Assembly: GCA_015058045.1 (NCBI GenBank)
Contig: SVDC01000003.1
Span: 60,139 to 124,138 of the forward strand
Reading direction: 5' to 3'
DNA from: Cellulosilyticum sp.
GTDB lineage: Bacteria > Bacillota > Clostridia > Lachnospirales > Cellulosilyticaceae
Length of the DNA stretch: 64,000 nt
The position numbers and the translations under genes are program-made. This document shows, one piece after another, positions 52,627-61,871 of this stretch (positions are counted from its first letter, which is position 1; each line of letters opens with the position of its first letter). The notes below the pieces were generated by a model. That model saw only the letters and a list, made by a program, of their open reading frames with translations. It ran no database searches and was not told where the DNA came from.

Positions 52627-53484
52627 CTATTCCTCTTTTTGACAAAATGTACAACCTTCGCAATACGTAATATTCTCATCAAAAATAATTTCTATGGTAT
52701 TCATAAATTGTTTACTCTTCATATTATGATTTTTATGAACAATAATCTTCTTAGGACTAATGGTAATAAGCACATGTAATAATAAATCTTCTCTTGTAAG
52801 GGTACTATCTAAAAGTAAGTCCTTACAATATTTTTTTATATAATGCCCTGTTACATTTTTTTTATTCTTATCATAAATTTGAATTTTCCCTTCTTTTTTA
52901 TAAACAACATGTATGACTTCTTCCAATGGGACTGCTAATAAGCTTGCTTCTCTCATAATCCTAATAAAATTAACAACATCTTTCTTTGCTACATAATCCT
53001 CTACAAACTGTTCTAAAATATCTGTTAATAAAGTTCTATATTTTCCTAACCGGAATTGTAGCCAACCTTCTATATTCAAGCTACTACTTTCTCCAATTTC
53101 TTTATATATAGGTAAATAAACAAAATAGTAGGTTACATACGAAATGCCTTCTTGTCTTGATAAATAGTTATTCATCATAAATGCCTGTGTAATTTCATGT
53201 CGCTCTTGCTTGGTTAAGTCTTCTCTTGACCTTAGAAATCTATCACATACATTTTGAATGACCTTTTTTTGCATTACATCACTAAGCACATGAGCTACAC
53301 CTTCATCACACGTCTTTTTCTCTGCCTCTATTTCATATTCCACCTCATACATCTGCTCAGTTTGATAAGAATGAATACGACTCATATCATATCGGCTACT
53401 TATTTCATTTTCCTGTAATAGCTCATCCATTTTCTCTACTATTTCGTCTTTTAAGGCCTGGGTATAAAACTTATAGCAGCACAT
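52627..53484 (-). CDS. ytxC: Putative sporulation protein YtxC
   Basis: 285 aa. The YtxC family is found in spore-formers next to thrS, as here. Recognised from SRQEGISYVTYYFVYLPIYKE, FIRIMREASLLAVPLEEVIHV and a C-terminal pair of cysteines (CEGCTFCQKEE). No catalytic motif is known. ATG 53484 follows GAGG. Confidence 0.85.
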   Translation of the reverse strand: MCCYKFYTQALKDEIVEKMDELLQENEISSRYDMSRIHSYQTEQMYEVEYEIEAEKKTCDEGVAHVLSDVMQKKVIQNVCDRFLRSREDLTKQERHEITQAFMMNNYLSRQEGISYVTYYFVYLPIYKEIGESSSLNIEGWLQFRLGKYRTLLTDILEQFVEDYVAKKDVVNFIRIMREASLLAVPLEEVIHVVYKKEGKIQIYDKNKKNVTGHYIKKYCKDLLLDSTLTREDLLLHVLITISPKKIIVHKNHNMKSKQFMNTIEIIFDENITYCEGCTFCQKEE

Positions 53485-53580
53485 ACGCTCTACCTCAAAA
53501 GTGAGTCTCTACAATAGTATATCGCCTTAAGCTTGACATCTTGCATATAAATCCAAAAAGGTATTCTTTGAATTTAAACC

Positions 53581-53618
53581 AAAAACAGAGTAGTACTCTG
53601 AACTAAAGTACCACTCTG
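53581..53618 (-). terminator. Terminator after hslO
   Basis: 11-bp stem (53586-53596 with 53608-53618) with one G-U pair on the transcript, followed by TTTTTG. Confidence 0.75.
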
Positions 53619-53641
53619 CTTTCACTACACTATAGCTTACA

Positions 53642-54523
53642 TTAGATATTTTTAATAATATCTTCAAGCTCTTCTTTATTAAATAAATATTTATCATTAC
53701 AGAATGGGCATACAAGCTCAGCTTGTCCATCTTCTTCTGCAATTTCATGAAGATCTTTTTTACCTACACTAATGAGTGCTCTTTCCATACGATCTTTATT
53801 ACAATCACAGTGGAATGAAATAGGTGTTTGACCCATGTATTCTACTTCACCTAAAAGTTTTTCAATGACATACTCAATAGATTGACCTTTTTCAAGTTTA
53901 TCTGTTAAATTACCAAAATCTTTAAGTTTTTCCTCAAGTGCATCAATTGCTTCCTCTTTGGCATCTGGAAGTACTTGGATAATAATACCACCAGCTTGTT
54001 TAATGCTATAATCTACATCTACAAGTACACCTAAAATAACAACTGAGTTTGTTTGTTCTGAAACAGCAAAGTAATAAGTTAAATCTTCTGCAATTTCACC
54101 TGTAAGCATTGGCACTTGTCCTGAATAAGGTTCTTTCATACCTAAATCCTTTACAACTGTCATATTGGCATTACCTACTGCACCACCAACATCTAATTTA
54201 CCAAGGTAATTTAAGTGAGATTCAATTTGTGGATGGTATACATATCCTTTTACTTCACATTTACCATTAGATTCTGTGATAATCCCACCAATTGGTCCAT
54301 CTCCTTTAATGATAATACTTACTCTATCTTGATCTCTTTTGAGCATGCTTCCCATCATGACATTGGCTGTAAGTGCTCTACCAAGTGCAGCAGATGCTAC
54401 TGGTGTTGTTTGATGTTTTTGGCAAGCTTCATTTACAAGATTTTTAGAATTGGCACCAAAGAATCTAAAGTTACCGCCTTTATCAATTCCTCTTACTAAA
54501 TAATCTTTCTTCTCTTTACTCAT
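53642..54523 (-). CDS. hslO: Redox-regulated chaperone Hsp33
   Basis: 293 aa. Holdase switched on by oxidation of four zinc-binding cysteines near the C-terminus, here CDCNKD and CPFCNDK (about residues 238-270). N-terminal ATTPVASAALGRALTA (here QKHQTTPVASAALGRAL) and DGPIGGIITESNG are family segments. Length normal. GAAAGGAAGG before ATG 54523. Confidence 0.95.
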   Translation of the reverse strand: MSKEKKDYLVRGIDKGGNFRFFGANSKNLVNEACQKHQTTPVASAALGRALTANVMMGSMLKRDQDRVSIIIKGDGPIGGIITESNGKCEVKGYVYHPQIESHLNYLGKLDVGGAVGNANMTVVKDLGMKEPYSGQVPMLTGEIAEDLTYYFAVSEQTNSVVILGVLVDVDYSIKQAGGIIIQVLPDAKEEAIDALEEKLKDFGNLTDKLEKGQSIEYVIEKLLGEVEYMGQTPISFHCDCNKDRMERALISVGKKDLHEIAEEDGQAELVCPFCNDKYLFNKEELEDIIKNI

Positions 54524-54554
54524 TTTGTTCCTTCCTTTCTACGCTAGCTCTACT

Positions 54555-55301
54555 CTATTTTTTCTTAACAATATAAGTTACACGCTCTGACTGCTTGTGT
54601 GCAGATTGATTAGAATAATTATCATAGACATGTAGACATTCTAGACCAGCTTCATCTAACATCGCCTTAATAACCTCTATACTATAAGCTCTTTGGTAAT
54701 GATTTTCAATGGTCCTTTCATATTTGCCATTTTCATCCTTAATAAAGAAACTCACTTCATATTCATTAATTTCTTCTTCCTCATCATAGAAGTTTTCCCA
54801 AATATAAGCAGCTTCATCAGTTTGATCTGCAAAAATTTGACTTCCAAGCACTTCTTTATATTTATATGCTGTATTCATATCAAAAATAAAAAGTCCCTTA
54901 TCAGCCAAATACTTATGAACTTGCTTAAAAGTACTTAACACATCCTCTTCTTCTAATAGGTAATTGATACTATCGCAGCAACTACAAATAAGGTCTACTT
55001 CACCTTCTAATTCAAAGTCCGCCATATTTTGCATAGAATATAAAATAGAAACGCCTTCATCATAAGCATGGTCTTGTGCAACCATAAGCATTTCTGGTGA
55101 ATAGTCAATTCCTATAACCTCTTTTTTGTCTTTTGCAAAAAGCATGGTCATTTGGCCTGTCCCACATCCCAATTCACAAACTGATTCTACTTGTATACCT
55201 TGGGTACTTACACATTCTTTTATAAACGTATACCATGCCTCATAAGGTGTGTCTTCCATAAAAAGATCGTATACATTGGCAAACTCACTATATGCTTCCA
55301 T
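54555..55301 (-). CDS. Class I SAM-dependent methyltransferase
   Basis: 248 aa. Motif I VCELGCGTGQMTMLFA (about residues 41-56), acidic loop IGIDYSPEMLMVAQ, motif II region DLICSCCDSINYLL. This small group (MNAYDxFAxVYDxFM start, here YSEFANVYDLFMEDTPYEAW) is frequent beside hslO in Clostridia. Substrate unknown. Confidence 0.85.
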   Translation of the reverse strand: MEAYSEFANVYDLFMEDTPYEAWYTFIKECVSTQGIQVESVCELGCGTGQMTMLFAKDKKEVIGIDYSPEMLMVAQDHAYDEGVSILYSMQNMADFELEGEVDLICSCCDSINYLLEEEDVLSTFKQVHKYLADKGLFIFDMNTAYKYKEVLGSQIFADQTDEAAYIWENFYDEEEEINEYEVSFFIKDENGKYERTIENHYQRAYSIEVIKAMLDEAGLECLHVYDNYSNQSAHKQSERVTYIVKKK

Positions 55302-55591
55302 TTTACACCATCCTATTTTTTACTTTTTTATCATTGATATCTGCTTTTATATGTCTACAGAGCTGATATACTATCTAAACTTAACATCTTATTATAACTT
55401 ATTTTTCATTTTTTTGCTTAGGAATCTTTTTATGTCAAAAGATTTCTTTTTATAAGCTATTTTTATAGTTGTTTTTTTTTTTGCTTATGCTATGATATCA
55501 TTAATAAATGTTATTCTTTAGCTATATTATACATATATTTTAATAACATTTATCATTATAATAATTTCATTTTTAGGAGAGTGATAATACT

Positions 55592-56857
55592 TTGGACCCA
55601 TTATCGGTACAGATTGTTTGTCTAGCATTGCTACTTCTTGCTTCAGGCTTTTTCTCTGCTTCTGAAACAGCTTTAATGACACTTAGTAAACTAGACATAC
55701 GCTACATGATTGAACAAAATATTAAAGGAGCAGAAAAACTAGATAAGCTTTTAGAGGATCCTAATAAACTTTTAGGTTCTATTCTAGTTGGTAATAACTT
55801 AGTAAATATTATGGCTTCTTCTTTAGCTACTATGATTGCTATCAGTTTATCCGGCGGTTCTTCAAGTGGAATAGGCGTTGGTATTGCTACTGGTGTTATG
55901 ACCTTATTGGTTTTAATCTTTGGTGAAATAACACCTAAATCTTTAGCAACACAAAATGCACAAAAAATTGCATTATTTGTTGCAACACCTATCTCAATTA
56001 TTGTAAAAGTTTTTAGCCCTGTTGTAACCATTCTTATGTTAATCACAAATACTTTAGTTAAAGTATTGGGTGGTAATCCAGATAAAGGCAAACCTTTTAT
56101 TACAGCCGATGAACTTAAAACAATTGTTAATGTAAGCCATGAAGAAGGCGTAATTGAAACAGAAGAAAAAGACATGATCAATAATGTATTTGATTTTGGA
56201 CAGTCTTGTGCTAAAGACATTATGATTCCACGTACAGATATGATTGCTATTGCTCTTGAAGCATCTTATAAAGATATCATTGAACTATACAAAAGAGAAC
56301 AGTTCTCTAGAATGCCTGTTTATGAAGATTCATTAGACCATATTATTGGTATTTTGCATATAAAAGACTTAATTTTAAATGATATCAATGAAGCTTGCTT
56401 CAAAACTTCTGATTACTTAAGAGACGCTTATTTTGTTCATGAATTTAAAAACAATGATGAACTCTTTAAAGAAATGCGTAGCCAAAAAATCGGTATTGCT
56501 ATTGTTTTAGATGAATATGGCGGTACTGCTGGACTTGTTAGCATGGAAGATTTAATAGAGGAAATCGTTGGAGATATTGATGATGAATATGACCAAGTTG
56601 CAGAGGATGTCGTCAAAATTAAAGAAGGTGAATATGTTGTAGATGGTAGTTCACGCATTCCAGATATCAATGGTGAACTTAATCTCAATATCATTTCTGA
56701 AGACTTTGATTCTATCGGTGGATTTGTCATAGGTCTATTTGACCGTTTCCCAGATACAGGTGAAGAAATTAACTTTAATGAAGTTACCTTTAAAATTGAA
56801 GAAACAGTTAATAATCGTATTAATCGTCTTCGCATCACCATCAATAAAGCGAGTTAA
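55592..56857 (+). CDS. CNNM/CorC-type membrane protein (hemolysin C family)
   Basis: 421 aa, TTG start at 55592 after TAGGAGAG. DUF21 membrane domain (about 1-185, ASGFFSASETALMTLSKLDIRYMIE with the conserved SASETAL), a CBS pair (about 205-325, IMIPRTDMIAI, VLDEYGGTAGLVSMEDLIEEIVGDI) and a CorC/HlyC FAD-like domain at the C-terminus (about 340-420, DSIGGFVIGLFDRFPDTGEE). Members export magnesium or cobalt. The 290 nt upstream are AT-rich; an 8-bp hairpin (55423-55444) is the only structure. Confidence 0.93.
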   Translation: MDPLSVQIVCLALLLLASGFFSASETALMTLSKLDIRYMIEQNIKGAEKLDKLLEDPNKLLGSILVGNNLVNIMASSLATMIAISLSGGSSSGIGVGIATGVMTLLVLIFGEITPKSLATQNAQKIALFVATPISIIVKVFSPVVTILMLITNTLVKVLGGNPDKGKPFITADELKTIVNVSHEEGVIETEEKDMINNVFDFGQSCAKDIMIPRTDMIAIALEASYKDIIELYKREQFSRMPVYEDSLDHIIGILHIKDLILNDINEACFKTSDYLRDAYFVHEFKNNDELFKEMRSQKIGIAIVLDEYGGTAGLVSMEDLIEEIVGDIDDEYDQVAEDVVKIKEGEYVVDGSSRIPDINGELNLNIISEDFDSIGGFVIGLFDRFPDTGEEINFNEVTFKIEETVNNRINRLRITINKAS

Positions 56858-56878
56858 TTTATAATTGATATAAACCCT

Positions 56879-56929
56879 AAAAAATAAGTGGCATAAAACT
56901 ACACCATAGTTTTATGCCACTTATTTTTT
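56879..56929. terminator. Terminator after CorC-type gene
   Basis: Perfect 22-bp stem (56879-56900 with 56908-56929), 7-nt loop, T6 at the plus-strand end. Confidence 0.9.
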
Positions 56930-57029
56930 CCTATGTCTCTATTGTATACCTATTTTCAAAATACTAGTATTTCAAAGTATACATTAAAAAGATGCTCTGA
57001 GTCCCTCTTATGGCACCCTCGTATAGAGG

Positions 57030-57254
57030 CTATTTTTCAGCCTCATTCATTTCTTTGAGCTTATTGAGCTCTCTCTTTTTCTTGGTCATTAGACCACCAA
57101 TTCTACCAGTTTCTTTTGCACTAAGTGTTTTCCAGCCACCTTCTTGAACCTTATCTAAAAGACCTAGTTCTTCTGCAATCTCAAGTTTCATCTTATCTTC
57201 TGGAGATAAGGCATCAAATAACTTTGCTTTATCTGTCGTTTGCTCTTTTTTCAT
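57030..57254 (-). CDS. Alpha/beta-type small acid-soluble spore protein
   Basis: 74 aa. DNA-coating protein of spores. KLEIAEELGLLDKVQEGGW contains the GPR protease cleavage site (EIA) and the E-L-G segment; LSAKETGRIGGLMTKKKR matches the GG-MTK motif that contacts DNA. More acidic and longer at the N-terminus than the main SspA-like proteins. Preceded by AGAGGAG and a sigma-G-like promoter. Confidence 0.85.
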   Translation of the reverse strand: MKKEQTTDKAKLFDALSPEDKMKLEIAEELGLLDKVQEGGWKTLSAKETGRIGGLMTKKKRELNKLKEMNEAEK

Positions 57255-57285
57255 AACATATCTCCTCTAACCATAAAATCTATTA

Positions 57286-57316
57286 AAGTATGCTACATAT
57301 CAAGGCTTTTTATACA
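57286..57316 (-). promoter_or_regulatory. Sigma-G-like promoter of the SASP gene
   Basis: TGTATA (57316-57311), 18-nt spacer, CATACTT (57292-57286), one mismatch each to the forespore sigma-G consensus. Start near 57279. Confidence 0.55.
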
Positions 57317-57363
57317 AAACTTCATATAACTTTTCAAATCTAAATCTAATTTCATTAATTTTA

Positions 57364-57392
57364 TTGACTTTTTAGAATTATAGGTTTATATT
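57364..57392 (+). promoter_or_regulatory. Sigma-A promoter of dapA-dapB
   Basis: TTGACT (57364-57369), 17-nt spacer, TATATT (57387-57392). Start near 57399. Confidence 0.75.
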
Positions 57393-57412
57393 TGATACAA
57401 ATAAATATCTCA

Positions 57413-57659
57413 ATGTAGAGGCGCGAGTGCTATCAGTAAACTTTTGGATTTCTACAAGGAAAGTTGAAGAAAGTTAAAAGGAGTAATCGCCGAAGGTAAA
57501 ACAGCTTGTACTGTTTTTTCCTGGTTGTCTAGTTAAGAGCTATACAACTGTCATCCTTTGTACTACAATAAGGATGGAGCGCTACGTATAATCATATCCT
57601 ACCTAAGCGATATCAAATAATATGATTGTAGTAGCCAGCCTCTATGTGCTGGTTTTTTT
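57413..57659 (+). promoter_or_regulatory. Lysine riboswitch (L box) with terminator
   Basis: Aptamer core elements in order: AGAGGCGCGAG, ATCAGTAA, AGGAGTAATCGCCGAAGG, CTGGTTGTCT, GGATGGAGCGCTAC. P1 is 57413-57418 with 57582-57587. The terminator is 57633-57659 (7-bp stem, T7). An antiterminator can form between 57581-57597 and 57620-57635, using both the P1 3' strand and the front of the terminator stem, so lysine binding would favour termination before dapA. Confidence 0.92.
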
Positions 57660-57779
57660 ACGTGCCAATTTGAATAAGCTACACTTCTACATTTTTAGAA
57701 TAAAATGGTTATTAGAAGGATGCCTCTTCAAAATCGCACACTAAAATTCTATTCACTCAAATAAATGGAGGATGATATT

Positions 57780-58664
57780 ATGGCAATTTTCGAAGGAGCA
57801 GGCGTTGCAATTGTTACACCATTTTTAGCTAATGGGGGTATTAATTTTGGAAAACTAGAAGAATATATAGATTTTCAAATTGAAAATGGTACAGACGCTA
57901 TTATTATTTGTGGTACGACTGGCGAAGCCTCTACTATGACAGATGATGAACATCTAGAATGTATTAAAGTCGCTGTAGATCGCACTAATGGTCGTGTACC
58001 TGTTATCGCAGGTACAGGAAGTAATGATACAAGACATGGTATTAATTTAACGAAAAAAGCAAAAGCTTTAGGAGTAAATGCTACACTTCAAGTAACACCT
58101 TATTATAATAAAGCAACACAAAAAGGATTAATTGAACACTTTACAGCTATTGGACGCGCAGTAGATCTTCCAATGATTCTTTATAGTGTACCTAGCCGTA
58201 CAGGGGTAACCATCATGCCTCAAACAGTAGCTCATCTTTCAAAATATGATTTTGTTCAAGGTATTAAAGAAGCAACAGGTAACATCTCTAATGTTGCTGA
58301 GATTGCTGCACTTTGTGGGGAAGAATTCCCAATTTATTCTGGAAATGATGATCAAATTATTCCAATCTTATCTTTAGGGGGTAAAGGTGTTATTTCTGTT
58401 CTATCTAATGTTGCACCAAGACAAACCCATGATATGGTTAAACTTTATTTAGATGGTCATCATGAAGAAGCATTACATATCCAATTAGAATTTTTACCAC
58501 TTATTAAAGCACTTTTCTGTGAAGTTAATCCAATTCCAGTTAAAGCTGCACTCAATCTAATGGGTATGGAAGCAGGACCATGTAGACTACCACTGACTAC
58601 ACTTGAAGAGCATCATATTCCACTACTTAAACAAGCACTAATAGATACTAAAATTATTGGTTAA
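57780..58664 (+). CDS. dapA: 4-hydroxy-tetrahydrodipicolinate synthase
   Basis: 294 aa from ATG 57780; an ATG at 57765 overlaps the GGAGG site and is rejected. Condenses pyruvate with aspartate semialdehyde, first committed step to lysine and dipicolinate. GTTGEASTM, YNKATQKGL with the Tyr of the triad, YSVPSRTG and the Schiff-base Lys in GIKEATGN (about residue 161). Under the lysine riboswitch and followed by dapB. Confidence 0.97.
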   Translation: MAIFEGAGVAIVTPFLANGGINFGKLEEYIDFQIENGTDAIIICGTTGEASTMTDDEHLECIKVAVDRTNGRVPVIAGTGSNDTRHGINLTKKAKALGVNATLQVTPYYNKATQKGLIEHFTAIGRAVDLPMILYSVPSRTGVTIMPQTVAHLSKYDFVQGIKEATGNISNVAEIAALCGEEFPIYSGNDDQIIPILSLGGKGVISVLSNVAPRQTHDMVKLYLDGHHEEALHIQLEFLPLIKALFCEVNPIPVKAALNLMGMEAGPCRLPLTTLEEHHIPLLKQALIDTKIIG

Positions 58665-58707
58665 TTGGCGCTGAAATAGTACAGACACTTCAGAAAGGAT
58701 GAATGAC

Positions 58708-59466
58708 ATGACAAAAATTATCATGCATGGCTGTAATGGTAAAATTGGTAGAGCCATTACTCGCCTTATTAACAATCAAGAAAATGTAGAGATCGTAGCA
58801 GGAGTTGATCCTTATTTAGAGGTGCCAAACACTTATCCTGTTTATCCAAATATTAATGAATGTAATATAGTCGCTGATGTCATCATTGACTTCTCTACTG
58901 CTCCTGCTGTCAAACCGCTAATTGATTATGCTTTAACCCATCATACACCAGCAGTTATTTGTACAACAGGCTTATCTGAAGAAGAGGTAACTTACTTAAA
59001 AGAAGCAAGTAAATCTATTCCAATCTTCTTCTCTGCAAATATGTCTCTTGGCGTTAATTTACTCATTGCACTTGCAAAACGTGCAACTGAAATTTTAGGA
59101 ACAAGCGGTTTTGATATTGAAATCATTGAAAAACACCACAATCAAAAAATTGATGCACCTAGTGGTACGGCTTTAGCTATTGCAGATGCGATTAATGAAA
59201 CTTTAGATAACACTTATGCTTATCGCTATGACCGTAGCCAAGTACGTGAAAAAAGACCACAAAAAGAAATTGGTATTCATGCTGTTCGTGGTGGCACAAT
59301 CGTTGGTGAACATGATATTTTATTTGCTGGAAATGATGAATTTATCACTCTATCACACCAAGCAACTTCTAAAGAAGTGTTTGCTACTGGTGCCATCAAA
59401 GCAGCTTTATTCTTAATAAATAAAGGACCTGGTTTATACAATATGGATCATTTATTAGATGCCTAA
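58708..59466 (+). CDS. dapB: 4-hydroxy-tetrahydrodipicolinate reductase
   Basis: 252 aa from ATG 58708, about 9 nt after AAAGG; ATG 58699 is too close to that site. Reduces the DapA product with NAD(P)H. GCNGKIGRAI at the N-terminus for nucleotide, IEKHHNQKIDAPSGTA with catalytic His and Lys, VRGGTIVGEHDI. Forty-three nt after dapA stop. Confidence 0.97.
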   Translation: MTKIIMHGCNGKIGRAITRLINNQENVEIVAGVDPYLEVPNTYPVYPNINECNIVADVIIDFSTAPAVKPLIDYALTHHTPAVICTTGLSEEEVTYLKEASKSIPIFFSANMSLGVNLLIALAKRATEILGTSGFDIEIIEKHHNQKIDAPSGTALAIADAINETLDNTYAYRYDRSQVREKRPQKEIGIHAVRGGTIVGEHDILFAGNDEFITLSHQATSKEVFATGAIKAALFLINKGPGLYNMDHLLDA

Positions 59467-59510
59467 ATCGCATAATAAGACCTTATTTCTTTTGTCCTGT
59501 ATTCATTTTA

Positions 59511-59576
59511 GATAGATATAAATATAAAAAGAAGGGATTTCTAAGAAAATCCCTTCTTTTTATATTTATATCTATC
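59511..59576. terminator. Bidirectional terminator of dapB and cobO
   Basis: Perfect 30-bp stem (59511-59540 with 59547-59576), 6-nt loop, T and A tracts within the arms, between convergent genes. Confidence 0.9.
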
Positions 59577-59587
59577 CTTTTAATAGA

Positions 59588-60118
59588 TTAATATTCGATA
59601 CCCCTACGAGCGTCTATTCCTCTATCCATAGGATGTTTAATATTCTCAATGCAACTAATATAATCTGCCCTTTGGGCAATACTTTCTGGTAGACTACGTC
59701 CTGTAAGAACAAGCTCTACATCATCTGATTTCTGATCAATGAGGCTACATACATCCTCTTCTGATACAAATCCTAGCTCTAATGAATTTAAAATTTCATC
59801 TAGGATGAGTACATCACATTGCCCTGTATCCATTACCTTACTTGCAAATTTAAGTGCATTGCTTGTTTCGCTTTTTAGTTCTTGTTTTTCTTCGTCATTT
59901 AATTGCCAAGTAAAACCTCTCTTTTTTTCAAAATGAAAAATTTTAAAGTTGGGCTCTAAATCCTTAATCATTTTGCATTCGCCAGTCATATCATTTTTTA
60001 AAAATTGTATCATAATGACTTTATAATCATTACCTAGCGCCCTAATACCAAGTCCAATGGCTGATGTTGTTTTTCCTTTACCTTTGCCATAGTATACTTG
60101 GACAAGTCCATTTTCCAT
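59588..60118 (-). CDS. cobO: Cob(I)alamin adenosyltransferase
   Basis: 176 aa CobO/BtuR-type. P-loop YYGKGKGKTTSAIGLGIRA (about residues 9-27), ILDEILNSLELGFV with Walker B, LVLTGRSLPESI. Adenosylates cobalamin or cobinamide. Start ATG 60118 after GGAGG. No other cobalamin genes are nearby, so salvage is likely. Confidence 0.93.
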   Translation of the reverse strand: MENGLVQVYYGKGKGKTTSAIGLGIRALGNDYKVIMIQFLKNDMTGECKMIKDLEPNFKIFHFEKKRGFTWQLNDEEKQELKSETSNALKFASKVMDTGQCDVLILDEILNSLELGFVSEEDVCSLIDQKSDDVELVLTGRSLPESIAQRADYISCIENIKHPMDRGIDARRGIEY

Positions 60119-60143
60119 CTTATTTCCTCCTCAGCTCTCCATC

Positions 60144-60809
60144 TTATATCATAAAGTTTTGACCATATTCTTTAAAGTAATTCATGCGTATTTTATAATC
60201 TGGCATTAATTCTTCAATGTCTTGCCAAAAATCTTTGCTATGATTAAAATGTTTTAGATGCATAACTTCGTGTAATACAACATATTCAATCATTTCTATA
60301 GGGGCACATAAAATCTTCAAATTAAAAGATAAATTTCCTTTCGAAGAACAACTTCCCCATCTAGTTACTTGATTGCGAATGGTAATCTTTTGGAAGTTTA
60401 CACCTATTATTTGAGCATATTGATTTGCTAAATTTAGAAGCATTTTCTTAGCCTGCTCTCTATAAAACTTTTCTACTAATTTTCTAGTATTAAGCTCATT
60501 ACCATCTGAAACAATTATAAAGCCTTTATCTGTAAAGTCAACCTTTGATTTCTTAACTGATGATATTATCATTTCTACCGGCCAGTATTTTCCTAAATAA
60601 AGCAAGCGTTTTGTCCTATACCAATCTTTTGTTTCGATAAGATTTTTTTTCTTTTCTAATACAGTTAAAATCCAATCTTCATTCTGCTTAACCAGTGATT
60701 CAATTTGCTTCCTTGTAACATGATTTGGTACTTTTACAACTACCTTCAGTTCATTACTAATAACAATTGTAGCTGTTTTTCTTTTTTGTTTTAAAACTGT
60801 ATATTCCAT
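60144..60809 (-). CDS. YgjP/DUF45-type metallopeptidase
   Basis: 221 aa. Zinc motif HEVMHLKHFNHSKDFW (about residue 180-195) gives HExxH and a third His, as in the M48-related DUF45 (YgjP) family. VTRWGSCSSKGNLSFN precedes it, another family signature. Intracellular by lack of a signal. Function not known in detail. It lies upstream of cobO on the same strand, 26 nt. Confidence 0.88.
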   Translation of the reverse strand: MEYTVLKQKRKTATIVISNELKVVVKVPNHVTRKQIESLVKQNEDWILTVLEKKKNLIETKDWYRTKRLLYLGKYWPVEMIISSVKKSKVDFTDKGFIIVSDGNELNTRKLVEKFYREQAKKMLLNLANQYAQIIGVNFQKITIRNQVTRWGSCSSKGNLSFNLKILCAPIEMIEYVVLHEVMHLKHFNHSKDFWQDIEELMPDYKIRMNYFKEYGQNFMI

Positions 60810-60929
60810 CTGTTTATCAGATTCCTTCTATACTCTATCTTTATTTATTTTTATACTTTATTTCTTCTATTATAACATATCCCTCTAAATATGCTATATC
60901 CCATGAACTCCCTCTAAAACTATATATTT

Positions 60930-60967
60930 CTATAAAAATAAGGGAATATCTTTATCGATATCCCCTA
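60930..60967 (-). terminator. Terminator after the OB-fold gene
   Basis: 10-bp stem (60941-60950 with 60957-60966), one G-U pair on the transcript, followed by TTATTTTTATA. Confidence 0.7.
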
Positions 60968-60973
60968 ATCATT

Positions 60974-61678
60974 TTATTGTGCTATGTAATTTTCATCGGT
61001 ACTCTCTGTTTGTTCTACTTCTTGTTCCTCAAAACTAATAGGCTCACTTCCATCATCCAATACATCCAATTTATTGATAGAAATTTCATAAGCAGTCTTC
61101 GTAGCTATTTCACCAGTCTCTAGCTTCTTTTGATAAATTCTACTTTGTATTCTTCCCCATACTTGAATATGATCTCCTACTGTTAAACTTTCAGAAAATC
61201 TAGCTGTACGCCCCCATGTAATACAAGGTATATAATCTGATTTATGATATGCTCTATTGACCGCTAAATGTAAATCTGTAATTTCTCTACCAAATGGTGT
61301 TGTACGATAAATAGGTTTTTTACATATATACCCATTTAAGTAAATATGATTTTTACTTTTTGATAATTCACCCGGGGATACTTCTTTCATCTCCAAGCAA
61401 AACACTGTTAAAATCAGCTTATTTTTTCCTTCTGAGTATTGATTATATGAACGTAGTTGTCCTTGTAGTTCCAATATTTTACCTTGTATATTGTTGTAAG
61501 AAGGTAACAGCCTCTCTGATATAGTAATTGGTAAAATATCATAGGAGCTACTTAATCTTGGAATCTGTAAATCAAAACTATAAAAACCTTCTCCATAAAC
61601 TTTATGACTAAACTTTACATCACTCACTACTTTACCAATTAAAATCACTTCATTGTTTTCTATTTTGTGCTCTATCAT
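60974..61678 (-). CDS. Tandem OB-fold single-stranded DNA-binding-like protein
   Basis: 234 aa. Two OB-fold copies: residues about 5-95 (VILIGKVVSDVKFSHKV, ILELQGQLRSYNQ) and 105-210 (IYLNGYICKKPIYRTTPFG, DLHLAVNRAYHKSDYIPCI). The second copy is closer to bacterial SSB (WGRTARF, VGDHIQVWGRIQSR). The tail is acidic but lacks the DDDIPF-type tip of SSB. Tandem-OB SSB-like proteins occur in Clostridia besides the main SSB. Role is probably in DNA metabolism; single gene. Confidence 0.8.
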   Translation of the reverse strand: MIEHKIENNEVILIGKVVSDVKFSHKVYGEGFYSFDLQIPRLSSSYDILPITISERLLPSYNNIQGKILELQGQLRSYNQYSEGKNKLILTVFCLEMKEVSPGELSKSKNHIYLNGYICKKPIYRTTPFGREITDLHLAVNRAYHKSDYIPCITWGRTARFSESLTVGDHIQVWGRIQSRIYQKKLETGEIATKTAYEISINKLDVLDDGSEPISFEEQEVEQTESTDENYIAQ

Positions 61679-61871
61679 CCCTACCCACTCCTTATCCTTA
61701 CTTGTTCTTCAATTACTTTGTCTGCCCTTAAAATCTTATTCACAATCTTCTCTAAATATGACAACCCTCAATGAATATTTTTATTCACCTTTTTAAGTTT
61801 CTTTTCATAGTATATATTAGTCACTAAAGTTGACTTTAAATCCCAAACTACAAAGTGAGGCTACGATTCTT

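Noticed and set aside
53527..53748. 73-aa frame overlapping the end of hslO on the same strand
   Set aside because: Out-of-frame overlap with the conserved zinc domain of Hsp33 and across its terminator; no ribosome site.
55702..56844. Two minus-strand frames inside the CorC-type gene
   Set aside because: Composition is that of reverse-complement coding; no ribosome sites.
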